Below, piece after piece: positions 15,548 to 26,134 of a stretch of DNA of 64,000 nt. Source of the stretch: Neisseria musculi (GTDB lineage Bacteria; Pseudomonadota; Gammaproteobacteria; Burkholderiales; Neisseriaceae). The translations under genes and the position numbers were made by a program. Location of the stretch: the NCBI RefSeq assembly GCF_014297595.2, contig NZ_CP060414.2:558001-622000 (forward strand). Direction: 5' to 3'. The number at the start of each line of letters is the position of its first letter. Position 1 is the stretch's first letter. Below the pieces are notes generated by a model, which was given only the letters and a program-made list of their open reading frames with translations, did no database searches and had not been told where the DNA came from.

Positions 15548-15643
15548 CGGTATGCTTTGGCGTCATTTTCAGAAACGGCATATTCAGACGGCCTGTTTTC
15601 CCGGCCGTCTGAACAAGCGAACCACCACAAGGAACACGAAACC

Positions 15644-16297
<654 letters not shown>

Positions 16298-16352
16298 ACA
16301 TCATGCCGAAACTTTTGCAAAAACCGTTTTCATGCTGAATTTACTTATATTT

Positions 16353-16383
16353 CGTCATGCTTGAGCTTGGCCCAAGCATGACG
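16353..16383. repeat. 11-pair hairpin between the SEC-C gene and pgeF
   Basis: CGTCATGCTTG at 16353-16363 pairs perfectly with CAAGCATGACG at 16373-16383 around a nine-base loop. There is no T tract, so it is not a classic terminator. A DUS hairpin follows at 16431-16456. Confidence 0.6.
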
Positions 16384-16482
16384 CAAGCGTTTTTAAGGTG
16401 TCGAAAAGAATTTTGCAAAGGCCTCAGGCCGTCTGAAAACCTTTCAGACGGCCTCAACCCACCACCAAGCGGGCTTTCATTT

Positions 16483-17289
16483 ATGAACCGATTCGATTTA
16501 AACGCCGCCATCGGCATCAACCACAGCGGTGCGCCGTTTTTCCAAGCCGACTGGCCTGCGCCCGCCAATGTCAAAACCCTGATCACCACCCGTAACGGCG
16601 GCGTGAGCGAAGGCGTGTACCGCAGCCTGAATGTGGGTGCGCATGTGGGCGATGCGCCCGAACACGTCCGGCAAAACCGCGAAATAGTCGGGCGGCAAAC
16701 CGGCGTGCCGGTAGTGTATCTCAACCAAATCCACAGCACGGTGGTGGTAAATGCCGCCGAGCATACCGGCAGCAGCCCGCCCGACGCGGATGCCTCGTTC
16801 GACACCACCGGCACCGCAGCCTGCGCCAGCATGACGGCCGACTGCCTGCCCGTGTTGTTCTGCAACCGTGCGGGCACCGTGGTGGCCGCCGCCCACGCGG
16901 GTTGGCGCGGATTGGCGGGCGGAGTGCTGCAAAACACCGTTGCCGCCATGAATGTGCCGCCCGTTGAAATCATGGCCTATCTCGGCCCCGCCATCGGCCC
17001 CGAAGCCTTCGAGGTGGGGCAGGATGTTTACGATGCCTTCTGCACGCAAAACCCCGCAGCCGGGCAAGCTTTCGAGCCGATAGGCAGCGGCAAATATTTG
17101 GCCGACATCTACCGTCTTGCCCGCCAGGCTCTGCAAAACGAAGGCGTGGGTATGGTTTACGGCGGCAACCGCTGCACCGTGCTGGAGCGGGATACCTTTT
17201 TCTCTTACCGCCGCGAAGGCCGAACCGGCCGTATGGCCAGCATCATTTGGCTGGAACAACAGCCCGGGGCTCTTGCAAAAACACCGTAA
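16483..17289 (+). CDS. pgeF: Laccase-domain purine nucleoside phosphorylase/polyphenol oxidase family (YfiH)
   Basis: 268 residues, usual length. The metal and active-site motifs are present: QIHSTVV, MTADCLPVLFC, AHAGWRGL. Members were called polyphenol oxidases and later shown to act on purine nucleosides; an E. coli homologue edits peptidoglycan precursors. ATG 16483 begins right after a DUS hairpin. The stop leads straight into a tandem DUS array. Confidence 0.88.
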   Translation: MNRFDLNAAIGINHSGAPFFQADWPAPANVKTLITTRNGGVSEGVYRSLNVGAHVGDAPEHVRQNREIVGRQTGVPVVYLNQIHSTVVVNAAEHTGSSPPDADASFDTTGTAACASMTADCLPVLFCNRAGTVVAAAHAGWRGLAGGVLQNTVAAMNVPPVEIMAYLGPAIGPEAFEVGQDVYDAFCTQNPAAGQAFEPIGSGKYLADIYRLARQALQNEGVGMVYGGNRCTVLERDTFFSYRREGRTGRMASIIWLEQQPGALAKTP

Positions 17290-17440
17290 GGCCGTCTGAA
17301 AAGGTTGGGCCGTCTGAAAAGGTTGGGCCGTCTGAAAAGGTTGGGCCGTCTGAAAAGGTTGAGGCCGTCTGAAAAGGTTGAGGCCGTCTGAAAAGGTTGG
17401 AGCCGTCCGAACAAGCTGAAAAACGGTTTCAGACGGCCTG
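17288..17440 (+). repeat. Tandem DNA-uptake-sequence array
   Basis: GCCGTCTGAA begins at 17291, 17309, 17327, 17345, 17364 and 17383, with a degenerate seventh (gccgtccgaa) at 17402. The period is 18 then 19 bp, with AAGGTTG between copies. An inverted DUS (ttcagacggcct) at 17429-17440 closes the set. Such head-to-tail stacking is unusual, since DUS normally occur singly or as inverted pairs. Confidence 0.95.
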
Positions 17441-17581
17441 AAGTTGCCGGCTGGCCGGAACGCTGCCGTGGCGTGCTCCACATCGGGCGGCGGTTCGACC
17501 GTCCGGCGTTAAACCACGCCTGCCGAAAACACAGGCATTGCGGTACAATGCCGCTTTTATCCAACCGACTGCCGAAACATT

Positions 17582-19297
17582 ATGAAAGCCAGCCAATTTT
17601 TCATTTCCACCTTAAAAGAAGCCCCCGCCGAAGCCGTGCTGCCCAGCCACCGGCTGATGATACGCGCAGGCCTGATCAAAGCCGCTGCTTCGGGCTTGTA
17701 TACTTGGATGCCGATGGGCTTGCGCGTTTTGCGCAAAGTGGAAAACATCGTGCGCGAAGAAATGAACCGCGCCGGCAGCGTAGAGTTGCTGATGCCCGTG
17801 GTGCAGCCTGCCGAATTGTGGCAGGAATCCGGCCGCTGGGAGTTTTACGGCAAAGAGCTTCTGCGCATCAAAGACCGCCACGGGCGCGATTTCTGCATGG
17901 GGCCGACCTGTGAAGAAGTGATTACCGATATTGCGCGCAAAGAAATCACCAGCTATAAGCAACTGCCGAAAAACTTCTACCACATTCAAACCAAATTCCG
18001 TGATGAAGTGCGCCCCCGTTTCGGCGTGATGCGTGCGCGCGAGTTTTTGATGAAAGATGCTTATTCGTTTCACGCCGATTACGAATCGCTGGTGAACGAA
18101 GGCTATCTGCCCATGTATCGCGCTTACTGCCGCATTTTCGACCGCCTGGGTTTGAACTACCGCCCCGTTGCCGCCGACACCGGCAGCATCGGCGGCACCG
18201 GTTCGCACGAGTTCCAAGTATTGGCCGAGAGCGGCGAAGATGTGATTGCCTACAGCGATGCTTCCGACTATGCTGCCAATGTGGAGCTGGCGCAAACCCT
18301 GGCGCAAACGGGAAAACGCGCCGCCGCCGCAGAAACCCTCACCAAAGTGCACACGCCCAACGTGAAAACCATTGCCGCGTTGGTGGAATTTTTGAACATT
18401 CCCATCGAGCGCACGCTGAAATCCATTGTGGTGGAAGGCAAAGAAGAAGGCGAAATCGTACTGCTGCTGCTGCGCGGCGATCACGAGTTTAACGATATCA
18501 AGGCCGAAAAACTGCCCGGCATCAAATCGCCGCTCGCCATGGCTTCGCCCGAAGCCGTTCAGACGGCCTTCGGTGCCAACGGCGGTTCGCTCGGCCCGGT
18601 GGGCTTCAAAGGCAGGGTTTATGCCGACTATGCCTGCGAGAAACTGGCCGACACCGTTATCGGTGCCAACGAAGACGACCACCACTACACCGGCTTTAAC
18701 TTCGGCCGCGACTGCCCCGAGCCGGAATTTGTCGATTTGCGCAATGTGGTCGAAGGCGACCCCAGCCCATGCGGGCAAGGCCGTCTGAAACTGGCGCGCG
18801 GCATCGAAGTGGGGCATGTGTTCCAACTGCGCGGCAAATACTCCCAAGCCATGAACGCAAGCTTTCTGGACAACAACGGCAAAGCGCAAATCATGGAAAT
18901 GGGCTGCTACGGCATCGGCATCACCCGCATCGTGGCCGCTGCCATCGAGCAGAACCACGACGAGCGCGGCATCGTTTGGACGGAAGCAATGGCGCCGTTT
19001 CAAGTGGTGATTGTGCCGATGAATTATAAAAAATCCGATGCGGTGAAAGCCGCCGCCGACCATCTTTATGCCGAGTTGCTGGCGCAAGGTGCCGATGTAT
19101 TGTTGGACGACCGCGATGAGCGCGCCGGCGTGCTGCTTAACGATTCCGAGCTGCTGGGCATTCCCCACCGAATCGTTATCGGCGACCGGGGCTTGAAAGA
19201 GGGCACGGTGGAATATGCCCGCCGCACCGATAACGAAGCGCAAAACGTGCCGGTGAAAGAAGTTGCGGCCAAAGTGATGGCTGCGCTGAACGCTTAA
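17582..19297 (+). CDS. proS: Prolyl-tRNA synthetase
   Basis: 571 residues, the full bacterial type. Class II motif 2 is seen around [28 protein letters not shown], the YbaK-like editing insertion spans about 225-405, and motif 3 lies in [34 protein letters not shown]. The anticodon-binding domain follows. It charges tRNA-Pro in the cytoplasm. A DUS is embedded in the coding sequence near 18560 (reverse orientation) and another near 18779. Confidence 0.97.
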   Translation: MKASQFFISTLKEAPAEAVLPSHRLMIRAGLIKAAASGLYTWMPMGLRVLRKVENIVREEMNRAGSVELLMPVVQPAELWQESGRWEFYGKELLRIKDRHGRDFCMGPTCEEVITDIARKEITSYKQLPKNFYHIQTKFRDEVRPRFGVMRAREFLMKDAYSFHADYESLVNEGYLPMYRAYCRIFDRLGLNYRPVAADTGSIGGTGSHEFQVLAESGEDVIAYSDASDYAANVELAQTLAQTGKRAAAAETLTKVHTPNVKTIAALVEFLNIPIERTLKSIVVEGKEEGEIVLLLLRGDHEFNDIKAEKLPGIKSPLAMASPEAVQTAFGANGGSLGPVGFKGRVYADYACEKLADTVIGANEDDHHYTGFNFGRDCPEPEFVDLRNVVEGDPSPCGQGRLKLARGIEVGHVFQLRGKYSQAMNASFLDNNGKAQIMEMGCYGIGITRIVAAAIEQNHDERGIVWTEAMAPFQVVIVPMNYKKSDAVKAAADHLYAELLAQGADVLLDDRDERAGVLLNDSELLGIPHRIVIGDRGLKEGTVEYARRTDNEAQNVPVKEVAAKVMAALNA

Positions 19298-19643
19298 AAT
19301 ACTGCGCTGCGTTGATGCGTTGATTTTCCCGAGCCGGTGAAAATCAAACTTAAATTAAAGGCCGTCTGAAAAAAGATTTTACCGGATAACGGCGGTAAAT
19401 ATTTTTCAGACGGCCTTTAATATGCTTGAATATGCTTGATGCGGTTTTAAAGTTTAAGCTGCAACGGGCAGGGCAGCATGCCTGAGTTTGTTGGGGGGGG
19501 GGCCGGCGCGGCACTTGCCGGCAACGGGCGCAGCCGGTTTGAAATCGGTGTTTCGGCCAAATGCTTTTTCTTGCGGCTGCCCATAAAAAACCGGGCACCG
19601 GCCCGGTTTTTATCTGCAAATCATTTTTTGCACGCTTCGGAAG
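19298..19643. other. Intergenic stretch with DUS hairpin, G10 tract and terminator
   Basis: No supported gene. A wide DUS inverted pair (19361-19418) ends proS. A run of ten G (19493-19502) follows, and a G+C-rich hairpin AAAAACCGGG/CCCGGTTTTT at 19586-19611 ends the leftward MORN-repeat gene. The open frames crossing the G tract look random. Confidence 0.6.
19586..19611. terminator. Bidirectional terminator after the MORN-repeat gene
   Basis: AAAAACCGGG and CCCGGTTTTT around a six-base loop; the A and T runs on both sides give U tracts in either direction. Confidence 0.8.
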
Positions 19644-20384
19644 TTATTCGGAAAGCACATAGCCGTCTTCATCCCACACGGTTTTTTTGACCAGGCTGCC
19701 GTCCAAATAGACCGCCTCCGATTTTTTTGCGCCGTTCGGGTGCCAATCGAGCATAATGCCGTTGCGGCGGCCGTCGTCCAATACAATTTCCGAAAGCAGC
19801 AGTCCGTCTTCGTTCCAGCTTACGATGTTGATCGGCTTGTCGTCCTGCATCACCATTTCGGTTTTCGGCTTGCCGCTGGCGTACCACTGTTTCCAAAAAC
19901 CGTTTGCTTTATCGTTTTTAAACTGGATTTCGCTCTCTTTGTTGCCGTTTTGGTAATAACGCGCGCCTATGCCTTCGCTCTTGCCCGCAGAATAAGGCAT
20001 CACGGCAGATTTTTTGCCGCTGGGATACCAGTTGGTCCACACGCCGTCGGGTTTGCCGTTTTTGTAGGTGCCGCTCATTTTTTTCCGGCCGTTGAAATGC
20101 CACAGGGTGAGGGTGCCGTTATTGAGTGTGGGCACGAATATTTTGATTTGGGCAGCCGGAACTTGGTAGGGGTCGGAATATTTTTTCATCGAAGGATAAT
20201 AAAAATCCTGCACTTGCGCAGCGCCGTCTTTGATTTCGTATTGGCGGACATACGCTACTGCCGACATGGCGGCGGTAAGCTGCCCTTGTTGGTTGAAATA
20301 AATTTCGTGTGTTTGCGCGCTTGCCGTCAGCGCAATGCCTGACAGCACCCATGCGGTTAATCCGGTATGCCAAAACCGTTTCAT
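19644..20384 (-). CDS. Exported MORN-repeat protein (YwqK-like)
   Basis: 246 residues: a signal peptide (to about ASAQ, residue 24), then six or more MORN-type units, e.g. LWHFNGRKKMSGTYKNGKPDGVWTNWYPSGKK, YYQNGNKESEIQFKNDKANGFWKQWYASGKPK, DWHPNGAKKSEAVY. Such repeats form beta meanders; the family is often labelled antitoxin YwqK without proof. Its start codon follows the aldehyde dehydrogenase stop by one base (TAAtATG), so the pair is translated together. Confidence 0.8.
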   Translation of the reverse strand: MKRFWHTGLTAWVLSGIALTASAQTHEIYFNQQGQLTAAMSAVAYVRQYEIKDGAAQVQDFYYPSMKKYSDPYQVPAAQIKIFVPTLNNGTLTLWHFNGRKKMSGTYKNGKPDGVWTNWYPSGKKSAVMPYSAGKSEGIGARYYQNGNKESEIQFKNDKANGFWKQWYASGKPKTEMVMQDDKPINIVSWNEDGLLLSEIVLDDGRRNGIMLDWHPNGAKKSEAVYLDGSLVKKTVWDEDGYVLSE

Positions 20385-20385
20385 A

Positions 20386-21735
20386 TTATTTCTGCCAGTA
20401 AGATTTTACGTTTACAAATTCATATAGGCCGAATTCGGATAATTCCCTGCCGTAGCCCGATGCTTTTACGCCGCCGAAGGGCAGGCGCAAATCGCTGCTG
20501 GTATGCCGGTTGATGTAAACCGCGCCGGTTTGCAGCTTGGCAGCAAACTGCCATGCTTTTGCGGTGTCTTTCGCATAAATGCTGGCACCGAGTCCGAAAG
20601 GGGTGTCGTTGGCCAGCGCAACGGCGTGTTCTTCGCCCAAAGCACGCAGGATAACGGCAACGGGGCCGAAAACTTCTTCATGATATACGCGGCAGTTGTG
20701 ATTGACGTGATCCAGCACGGTGGCCGGATAGAACCAGCCTTTTTCGCTGCATTCGGGGATTTGGCCGCCGCACAATACGCCGGCGCCGTTTACCAGCGCA
20801 TCAAGCACTTGGCAGTGGATTTTTTCGCGCAGATCGCGGCGGTGCAGCGGTGCCAGTGTGGTTTGCGGGTTCATGGGATCGCCGGTTTTCAATTTGGCGC
20901 ATTCTTCGAGAAACAGCGCAATAAATTCATCAGCCACCGCTTCGGTAACGATAATGCGTTTGGCGGCATTACACGATTGCCCTGCATCGCGGAAACGCGA
21001 ATAGCAGGCATCTTTTGCAGCTTGCGGCAAATCCGCATCGTTCATCACGATAAACGCGTTGCTGCCGCCTAATTCCAGCACGGTTTTTTTCATATACAGG
21101 CCGGCCTGCGCCGCCAAGCGGCGGCCGATGGCGGTTGAGCCGGTGAAGGCCAGCGCATCGGTGCGGGCAACGGCATGGCGGACATCGGGCTCCGCCAGCC
21201 AGGCTATATCGAGCGGTAAGTCTTTTCCTACCAATTCAAACAAGGCTTCGGTTACCCGGCCCACGCTGGGCGCGGGTTTCACCATGCAGCCGTTGCCTGC
21301 GCACAAGGCAGGAACGGCAAAGCGCAACACCTGCCAAACGGGGTAGTTCCACGGCATCACGGCCAGCACGATGCCCAAAGGTTCGAAGCGCACCTGGCTT
21401 AAGGCGGCCTGTGTGGCGATGGTTTTATGTGCCAGCAGTTCGGGGGCAAGGTGGGCATAATAGCGGATAAGCTCCACCGATTTATCCAACTCGGCCTCAC
21501 ATTCGCGCAGGCAGCGGCCGACTTCTTCGCAAATCATCACGGCCAGGCGGCTGCGGCCGGCGGCCAGCCTGTCGGCAAAGTCATGCAGCAGGGCGGTGCG
21601 CTCGGTTACTTTTAAGGCGGCGAATCTGTGCTGGCGCTGCTGCAGGCGGCGCAGCTCGTATTCAAACTCTTCCATAGGCTGCGCGGGGCGTTCGTATAGG
21701 GTTTTGCCGCTGAGGATATGTGTGCTGCGAAACAC
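20386..21735 (-). CDS. NAD(P)-dependent aldehyde dehydrogenase, succinate-semialdehyde type
   Basis: 449 residues, slightly short but complete. The NAD site is MPWNYPVWQV...NGCMVKPAPS and FTGSTAIGRRLAAQA; the catalytic Glu is in LELGGSNAF, and the catalytic Cys is in DAGQSCNAAKR. The end PFGGVKASGYGRELSEFGLYEFVNVKSYW is typical of GabD-like enzymes. It oxidises an aldehyde, probably succinate semialdehyde, to the acid. First gene of a two-gene unit with the MORN-repeat gene. Confidence 0.88.
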   Translation of the reverse strand: MFRSTHILSGKTLYERPAQPMEEFEYELRRLQQRQHRFAALKVTERTALLHDFADRLAAGRSRLAVMICEEVGRCLRECEAELDKSVELIRYYAHLAPELLAHKTIATQAALSQVRFEPLGIVLAVMPWNYPVWQVLRFAVPALCAGNGCMVKPAPSVGRVTEALFELVGKDLPLDIAWLAEPDVRHAVARTDALAFTGSTAIGRRLAAQAGLYMKKTVLELGGSNAFIVMNDADLPQAAKDACYSRFRDAGQSCNAAKRIIVTEAVADEFIALFLEECAKLKTGDPMNPQTTLAPLHRRDLREKIHCQVLDALVNGAGVLCGGQIPECSEKGWFYPATVLDHVNHNCRVYHEEVFGPVAVILRALGEEHAVALANDTPFGLGASIYAKDTAKAWQFAAKLQTGAVYINRHTSSDLRLPFGGVKASGYGRELSEFGLYEFVNVKSYWQK

Positions 21736-22135
21736 GGTCTGCTCCGGAAAATACTGCTGCGCCCACTATCGGTTTGCGCTGTGCAGCTTGTTGATATTAT
21801 GCATTATATCGTGGTGTACCTCATATTTTAAAGGCATTTCCCGAAACAGGTGGAAAATGTATTTCAGCGGTGTTTTACCGATATAACCGGCGATTTGGTT
21901 ACTTTGAAAACCATCGTGGAAAACCATTGCGGCAGAAAGCTGATTCTGCTTTATTCTGAGGCCGTCTGAAACGCGGATTATGCTGAATAACGGCAGCCAA
22001 TGTTTTTCAGACGGCCTATGCGGTTCCGGCGTTTCAGGCAGCAGCCCGCAGCATTGCAACTGCCGTGCAGAAGCGGCTGTTTTCGTTTACAATCGCCCAT
22101 TCAAATCCAACGGAACAGTTTTAAGAGGAAACGCC
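21736..22135. other. Divergent region upstream of the aldehyde dehydrogenase and DegP-type genes
   Basis: 400 bp without a supported gene. A DUS inverted pair (21961-21970 and 22007-22017) forms a hairpin; promoters for both directions must lie here, but no strong sigma-70 match stands out. Confidence 0.5.
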
Positions 22136-23629
22136 GTGAACACAATGCCAAAATACATCGCTTTGCTGACGGCTTCGGCCTTGGCTTTGAGCGGTTGCGA
22201 TAAAATCAGCAGCTTTTTCGGTGAAGAAGGAAAACCGCAGGAAGACTTGGTGAAAAAAGTGGAAACCAAAACCGCAGAGGGCAAGGTAGAAATGCTGCTG
22301 CCCGATTTCACCAAACTGGTGGAGCAGGAAGGACAGACGGTGGTGAATATCCAGGCCACCAAGGCAAACCATGCGGAGCGGCGCCGCGATAACGGCATGG
22401 ATTTGAACCAGTTTCCCGATAACGATCCGTTTTACGAGTTTTTCAAACGCCTCGTGCCCAATATGCCCGAAATGCCCGATCAAGACGATGAGGGGGAATT
22501 AAACTTCGGATCGGGCTTCATCATCAGCCCCGATGGTTATATTCTCACCAACACACATGTGGTGGGCGGCATGGCCAATATCAAAGTGGTGTTGAACGAC
22601 AAGCGCGAATATTCGGCCAAATTAATCGGTTCCGACCAACAGTCTGACGTGGCTCTGCTGAAAATCGATGCCGCCGGCCTGCCGGTGATTAAGGTGGGCA
22701 ATGCCAAAGATTTGAAACCGGGCGAGTGGGTGGCCGCCATCGGCGCGCCGTTCGGTTTCGACAACAGCGTTACCGCAGGCATCGTGTCGGCCAAAGGCCG
22801 CAGCCTGCCCAATGAAAACTACACGCCGTTTATCCAAACCGATGTGGCCATCAACCCCGGCAATTCGGGCGGTCCGCTGTTTAACCTGCGCGGTCAGGTG
22901 GTGGGCATCAATTCGCAGATATACAGCCGCAGCGGCGGTTTTATGGGCATTTCGTTTGCCATTCCGATTGATGTGGCCATGAATGTGGCCGACCAGCTGA
23001 AAACCGCCGGCAAAGTGCAGCGCGGCCAGCTGGGTGTGATTATTCAAGAAGTTTCTTATGATTTGGCCAAGTCGTTCGGCTTGGACAAGGCTTCCGGCGC
23101 CCTGATTGCCCGCGTGCTGCCCGGCAGCCCCGCACAGCGTGCGGGTTTGCAGGTGGGCGACATTGTGCGCAGTGTCAACGGCGAAGAAGTCCGCCAGTCC
23201 AGCGATCTGCCGGTAATGGTGGGCGCGATGCCGCCGGGCAGGGAAGTAACGCTCGGCGTGTGGCGCAAAGGCAAAGAAAGCACGGCGAAAGTGCAGCTTG
23301 GTGCCAACGGCCAGGACAGCGAAATGAACGGGGAGCAGGCCTCTGATCCGTCATACACGCCGGGAGGGGAAACATTCACTATTGAAAACACCGGCTTAAC
23401 CCTGCAAACGCGTACAGCCGCCAACGGTAAACGTTTGGTGGTGGTGAGGGCCGAAGGTGCCGCCCAGCGCGCCGGCCTCAAGCGCGGCGATGAAATTCTG
23501 GCGGTGAGCCAAATCAATGTGGAAGACGAATCCACATTCCGCAGCGCGCTGGAAAACACGGGAAAAACCGTGCCTTTGCTGGTGCAGCGTAACGGCAGCA
23601 CGCTGTTTTTGGCGTTAAATCTGCAATAA
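22136..23629 (+). CDS. DegP/HtrA-type serine protease, lipoprotein form
   Basis: About 497 residues from GTG 22136, which has AGAGG seven bases upstream. The leader ends in a lipobox, LALSGC, so the mature protein is lipid-anchored in the periplasm, unlike soluble E. coli DegP. The trypsin-like triad is His in NTHVVGG, Asp in SDVALLKID and Ser in NPGNSGGPLF. Two PDZ domains follow (about 290-380 and 400-490). It degrades or chaperones misfolded envelope proteins. Confidence 0.93.
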   Translation: MNTMPKYIALLTASALALSGCDKISSFFGEEGKPQEDLVKKVETKTAEGKVEMLLPDFTKLVEQEGQTVVNIQATKANHAERRRDNGMDLNQFPDNDPFYEFFKRLVPNMPEMPDQDDEGELNFGSGFIISPDGYILTNTHVVGGMANIKVVLNDKREYSAKLIGSDQQSDVALLKIDAAGLPVIKVGNAKDLKPGEWVAAIGAPFGFDNSVTAGIVSAKGRSLPNENYTPFIQTDVAINPGNSGGPLFNLRGQVVGINSQIYSRSGGFMGISFAIPIDVAMNVADQLKTAGKVQRGQLGVIIQEVSYDLAKSFGLDKASGALIARVLPGSPAQRAGLQVGDIVRSVNGEEVRQSSDLPVMVGAMPPGREVTLGVWRKGKESTAKVQLGANGQDSEMNGEQASDPSYTPGGETFTIENTGLTLQTRTAANGKRLVVVRAEGAAQRAGLKRGDEILAVSQINVEDESTFRSALENTGKTVPLLVQRNGSTLFLALNLQ

Positions 23630-23830
23630 TCCCGTATGTTGGTTTTCAGACGGCCTTCAGAAACGGCAGGCCGTCTGAAATATTTTCCGGCAGCGGTATA
23701 GGGATCTATGGAACGGTTTGTTGCGGAGTGGCGGTATTTCCTACCGCATCGGCACCGGGCGGTTTTTACGGTTTGGAGCCGTCTGAAAGTTGCCGTCAGC
23801 CCGAACCGATTGATTTTTTATGAGATTAGT

Positions 23831-24916
23831 ATGAGCAAACCCGTTATTCCGCGCGGCCCGGTGATGGCCGATGTACAAGCTTTGCGTCTTGGCAAAGAAG
23901 AAAAACAACGTCTGCTCGACCCGGCCGTGGGCGGTGTGATTCTGTTCCGCCGCAATTTTGAAGATATCAAGCAGCTTAAAGCCCTGGTTGCAGAAATCAA
24001 AGCCTTGCGTTCGCCCGAGCTGATTATCGCCGTTGATCATGAAGGCGGCCGTGTGCAACGCTTTATCAACGGCTTTACCCGCCTGCCTGCGATGGAAGCA
24101 CTCGGCGCGGTTTGGGATAACGAAGGTGCAGAAGCAGCCAAAATGCGTGCTCAGCAGGCAGGCTGGGTGCTGGCCGCCGAATTGAGCGCGTGCGGCATCG
24201 ATTTGTCGTTTACGCCGGTGCTCGATTTGAACTGGGGGCAGTGCGCGGTTATCGGCAACCGCAGTTTCCACTGTGATGCCGAAGTGGTGGCCGAATTGGC
24301 GTTGGCGCTGCAAAAAGGTTTGAACCGGGGCGGCATGAAGTCGTGCGGCAAACATTTTCCCGGCCACGGTTTCGTGGAGGGCGACAGCCATTATGTTTTG
24401 CCGCAAGACAACCGCACGCTGGCCGAATTGGAGACCGCCGATATGTTGCCGTTTAGAAAAATGAGCGCGGCCGGCATGGCTGCCGTGATGCCCGCCCATG
24501 TGGTGTATCCGCAGGTGGACAACCGGCCTGCGGGCTTTTCTGCCAAATGGTTGAAGGATATTCTGCGCCGCAGCATCGGCTTTAACGGGGTGATTTTTTC
24601 AGACGACCTCACGATGGAAGGCGCAGTGGGGGCGGGCGGCATCAAAGACCGTGCCCGATTGTCGTTTGAAGCGGGGTGCGACATCGTGCTGGTGTGCAAC
24701 CGCCCTGATTTGGTTGATGAATTGCGCGAAGGTTTCGTGATTCCTGCCAATCCCGATTTGGCTGCGCGCTGGCAATATATGGCAAACACTTTGGGCGCAG
24801 AAGAGGCAGCGGCTGTGATGCAGACACCTGAATTTAAAGCGGCGCAACGGGCTACCGCACAACTGGCCACGCCGAAAGACACCGAAGGCGGCGTGAAAGT
24901 GGGAGAGGCGTTTTAA
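23831..24916 (+). CDS. nagZ: Beta-N-acetylhexosaminidase
   Basis: 361 residues. The glycoside hydrolase family 3 signature KHFPGHGFVEGDSHY supplies the catalytic His, and FSDDLTMEGA contains the nucleophile Asp. It is a cytoplasmic enzyme of muropeptide recycling that removes GlcNAc from GlcNAc-anhydroMurNAc peptides. ATG 23831 fits the usual start MSKPVIPRGPVMADV; the longer frame upstream is not convincing. A DUS hairpin with 18-bp arms follows. Confidence 0.95.
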   Translation: MSKPVIPRGPVMADVQALRLGKEEKQRLLDPAVGGVILFRRNFEDIKQLKALVAEIKALRSPELIIAVDHEGGRVQRFINGFTRLPAMEALGAVWDNEGAEAAKMRAQQAGWVLAAELSACGIDLSFTPVLDLNWGQCAVIGNRSFHCDAEVVAELALALQKGLNRGGMKSCGKHFPGHGFVEGDSHYVLPQDNRTLAELETADMLPFRKMSAAGMAAVMPAHVVYPQVDNRPAGFSAKWLKDILRRSIGFNGVIFSDDLTMEGAVGAGGIKDRARLSFEAGCDIVLVCNRPDLVDELREGFVIPANPDLAARWQYMANTLGAEEAAAVMQTPEFKAAQRATAQLATPKDTEGGVKVGEAF

Positions 24917-24942
24917 AAAGGCAGCCTGTTCGGCCGGCCGCG

Positions 24943-24984
24943 TGCCTGAGGCCGTCTGAATCTTTTTTCAGACGGCCTCAGGCA
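24943..24984. terminator. Extended DUS hairpin after nagZ
   Basis: Arms of 18 bases (24943-24960 and 24967-24984) pair perfectly around TCTTTT, extending beyond the DUS core on both sides. Confidence 0.8.
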
Positions 24985-25133
24985 ATCATCTGCTATAAAC
25001 CCTGCTGTCTTCCGAATAATCACAACCTTAGGGATTCATGGCCCATATTTACCGCTTGAGCCGTCTGAAACTCCGTTCCAATATCTGCAGACTGTATTAA
25101 AATATCGGCCGTTTCCTATATATTTTACCGCTT

Positions 25134-25925
25134 ATGGCACATCACCCCTACCGCCGCCTGCGCGCGCAGCAGCTTGAGCTGCCGGAGGTGGGTATTTCCG
25201 AGTCCGGCAATATCCGCTCGCTGCATTTGGGCAGTGCCACCGTGCAAAGCTCGATGAATCTCGACCATCCTGCCGAGCTGGTGCTTTCATACAGCCGTGC
25301 CATGATGGGCTGGCTGCTGTTTGCCGAACAACAGCCCCGGCATATCACCCAAATCGGTTTGGGCGGCGGCTCGTTTGCACGCTGGATAGACGCTTATCTG
25401 CCCGATACGTGCCAAACGGCAGTGGACATCAACCCGCAGGTTATCAACGTGGCGCGAAGCCTGTTTGAACTGCCGTTTGAGGGCGGGCGTTTTGAAATCA
25501 TCGAAGCCGATGGTGCCGAATACATCAAAACCTTGCGCGGGAGCACGGATGTGGTGCTGGTGGACGGTTTCGACAGCGTGCAAATTGTTGATGCGCTGGT
25601 AGAAGAGCAGTTTTTTGAAAACTGCCGCCGGGCATTGTCGGCAAACGGTATTTTCGTGACCAACTGGTGGAGCGGCGACCGCCGCTACCACCGTTTTGTC
25701 GATTGCCTGCTGGGCGTGTTTGAGGGGCGTGTGTTGGAACTGCCGGCAGAAAGCCACGGCAACGTTGCCGTGATGGCATTCCAAAGCAGCCCGAAAGAGC
25801 AAAGTCTCGATAAATTAAAAAAGCGTGCCGACAAACTCGGTGTGCAATACGGTTTGGATTTCAAACAGATGCTTTCCCAACTGAAAGCCAATAATCAAAA
25901 CAACGGCAAATATTTTTATCTATAG
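25134..25925 (+). CDS. Spermidine-synthase-like (SpeE family) protein
   Basis: 263 residues with a Rossmann methyltransferase-type fold: IGLGGGSFARWIDAYLP (cofactor glycine loop), TAVDINPQVINVAR (acidic ribose-binding Asp), FEIIEADGAEYIKT and DVVLVDGFDS. It is the polyamine aminopropyltransferase family, but the N-terminal beta domain is short, so the natural substrate is open. It stands alone, between DUS-rich spacers. Confidence 0.8.
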   Translation: MAHHPYRRLRAQQLELPEVGISESGNIRSLHLGSATVQSSMNLDHPAELVLSYSRAMMGWLLFAEQQPRHITQIGLGGGSFARWIDAYLPDTCQTAVDINPQVINVARSLFELPFEGGRFEIIEADGAEYIKTLRGSTDVVLVDGFDSVQIVDALVEEQFFENCRRALSANGIFVTNWWSGDRRYHRFVDCLLGVFEGRVLELPAESHGNVAVMAFQSSPKEQSLDKLKKRADKLGVQYGLDFKQMLSQLKANNQNNGKYFYL

Positions 25926-26134
25926 TGAAATCCTTTTATTTCTGTTACAGCATTGCTGTGCCGCAGAACGGAGAGAGCGGTTTTGCAGGCAGAATCAGTT
26001 CGATATTGTCTATACTGTCTGCAGTTTGCCCTGTATGCCGCAAATCAAATAAGGTGGATTCACGATGATAAGGCCGTCCGAACAACCGTAAAGGCCGTCT
26101 GAAACAGACGGCTTCCAGTAGAAAGAACCCCGTT

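Noticed and set aside
17288..17440. Regularly spaced repeats that could suggest a CRISPR array
   Set aside because: The unit is the 10-bp DNA uptake sequence with a constant 8-9 bp linker; spacers are not unique and no cas genes are near.
16498..17481. A 327-residue antisense frame over pgeF and the DUS array
   Set aside because: Its N-terminus is a translation of the DUS tandem repeat and the rest mirrors pgeF.
17612..19243. A 543-residue open frame antisense to proS
   Set aside because: It is a mirror of a G+C-rich, strongly conserved gene; its composition (His/Phe/Val/Gly-rich) matches no protein family and there is no ribosome site.
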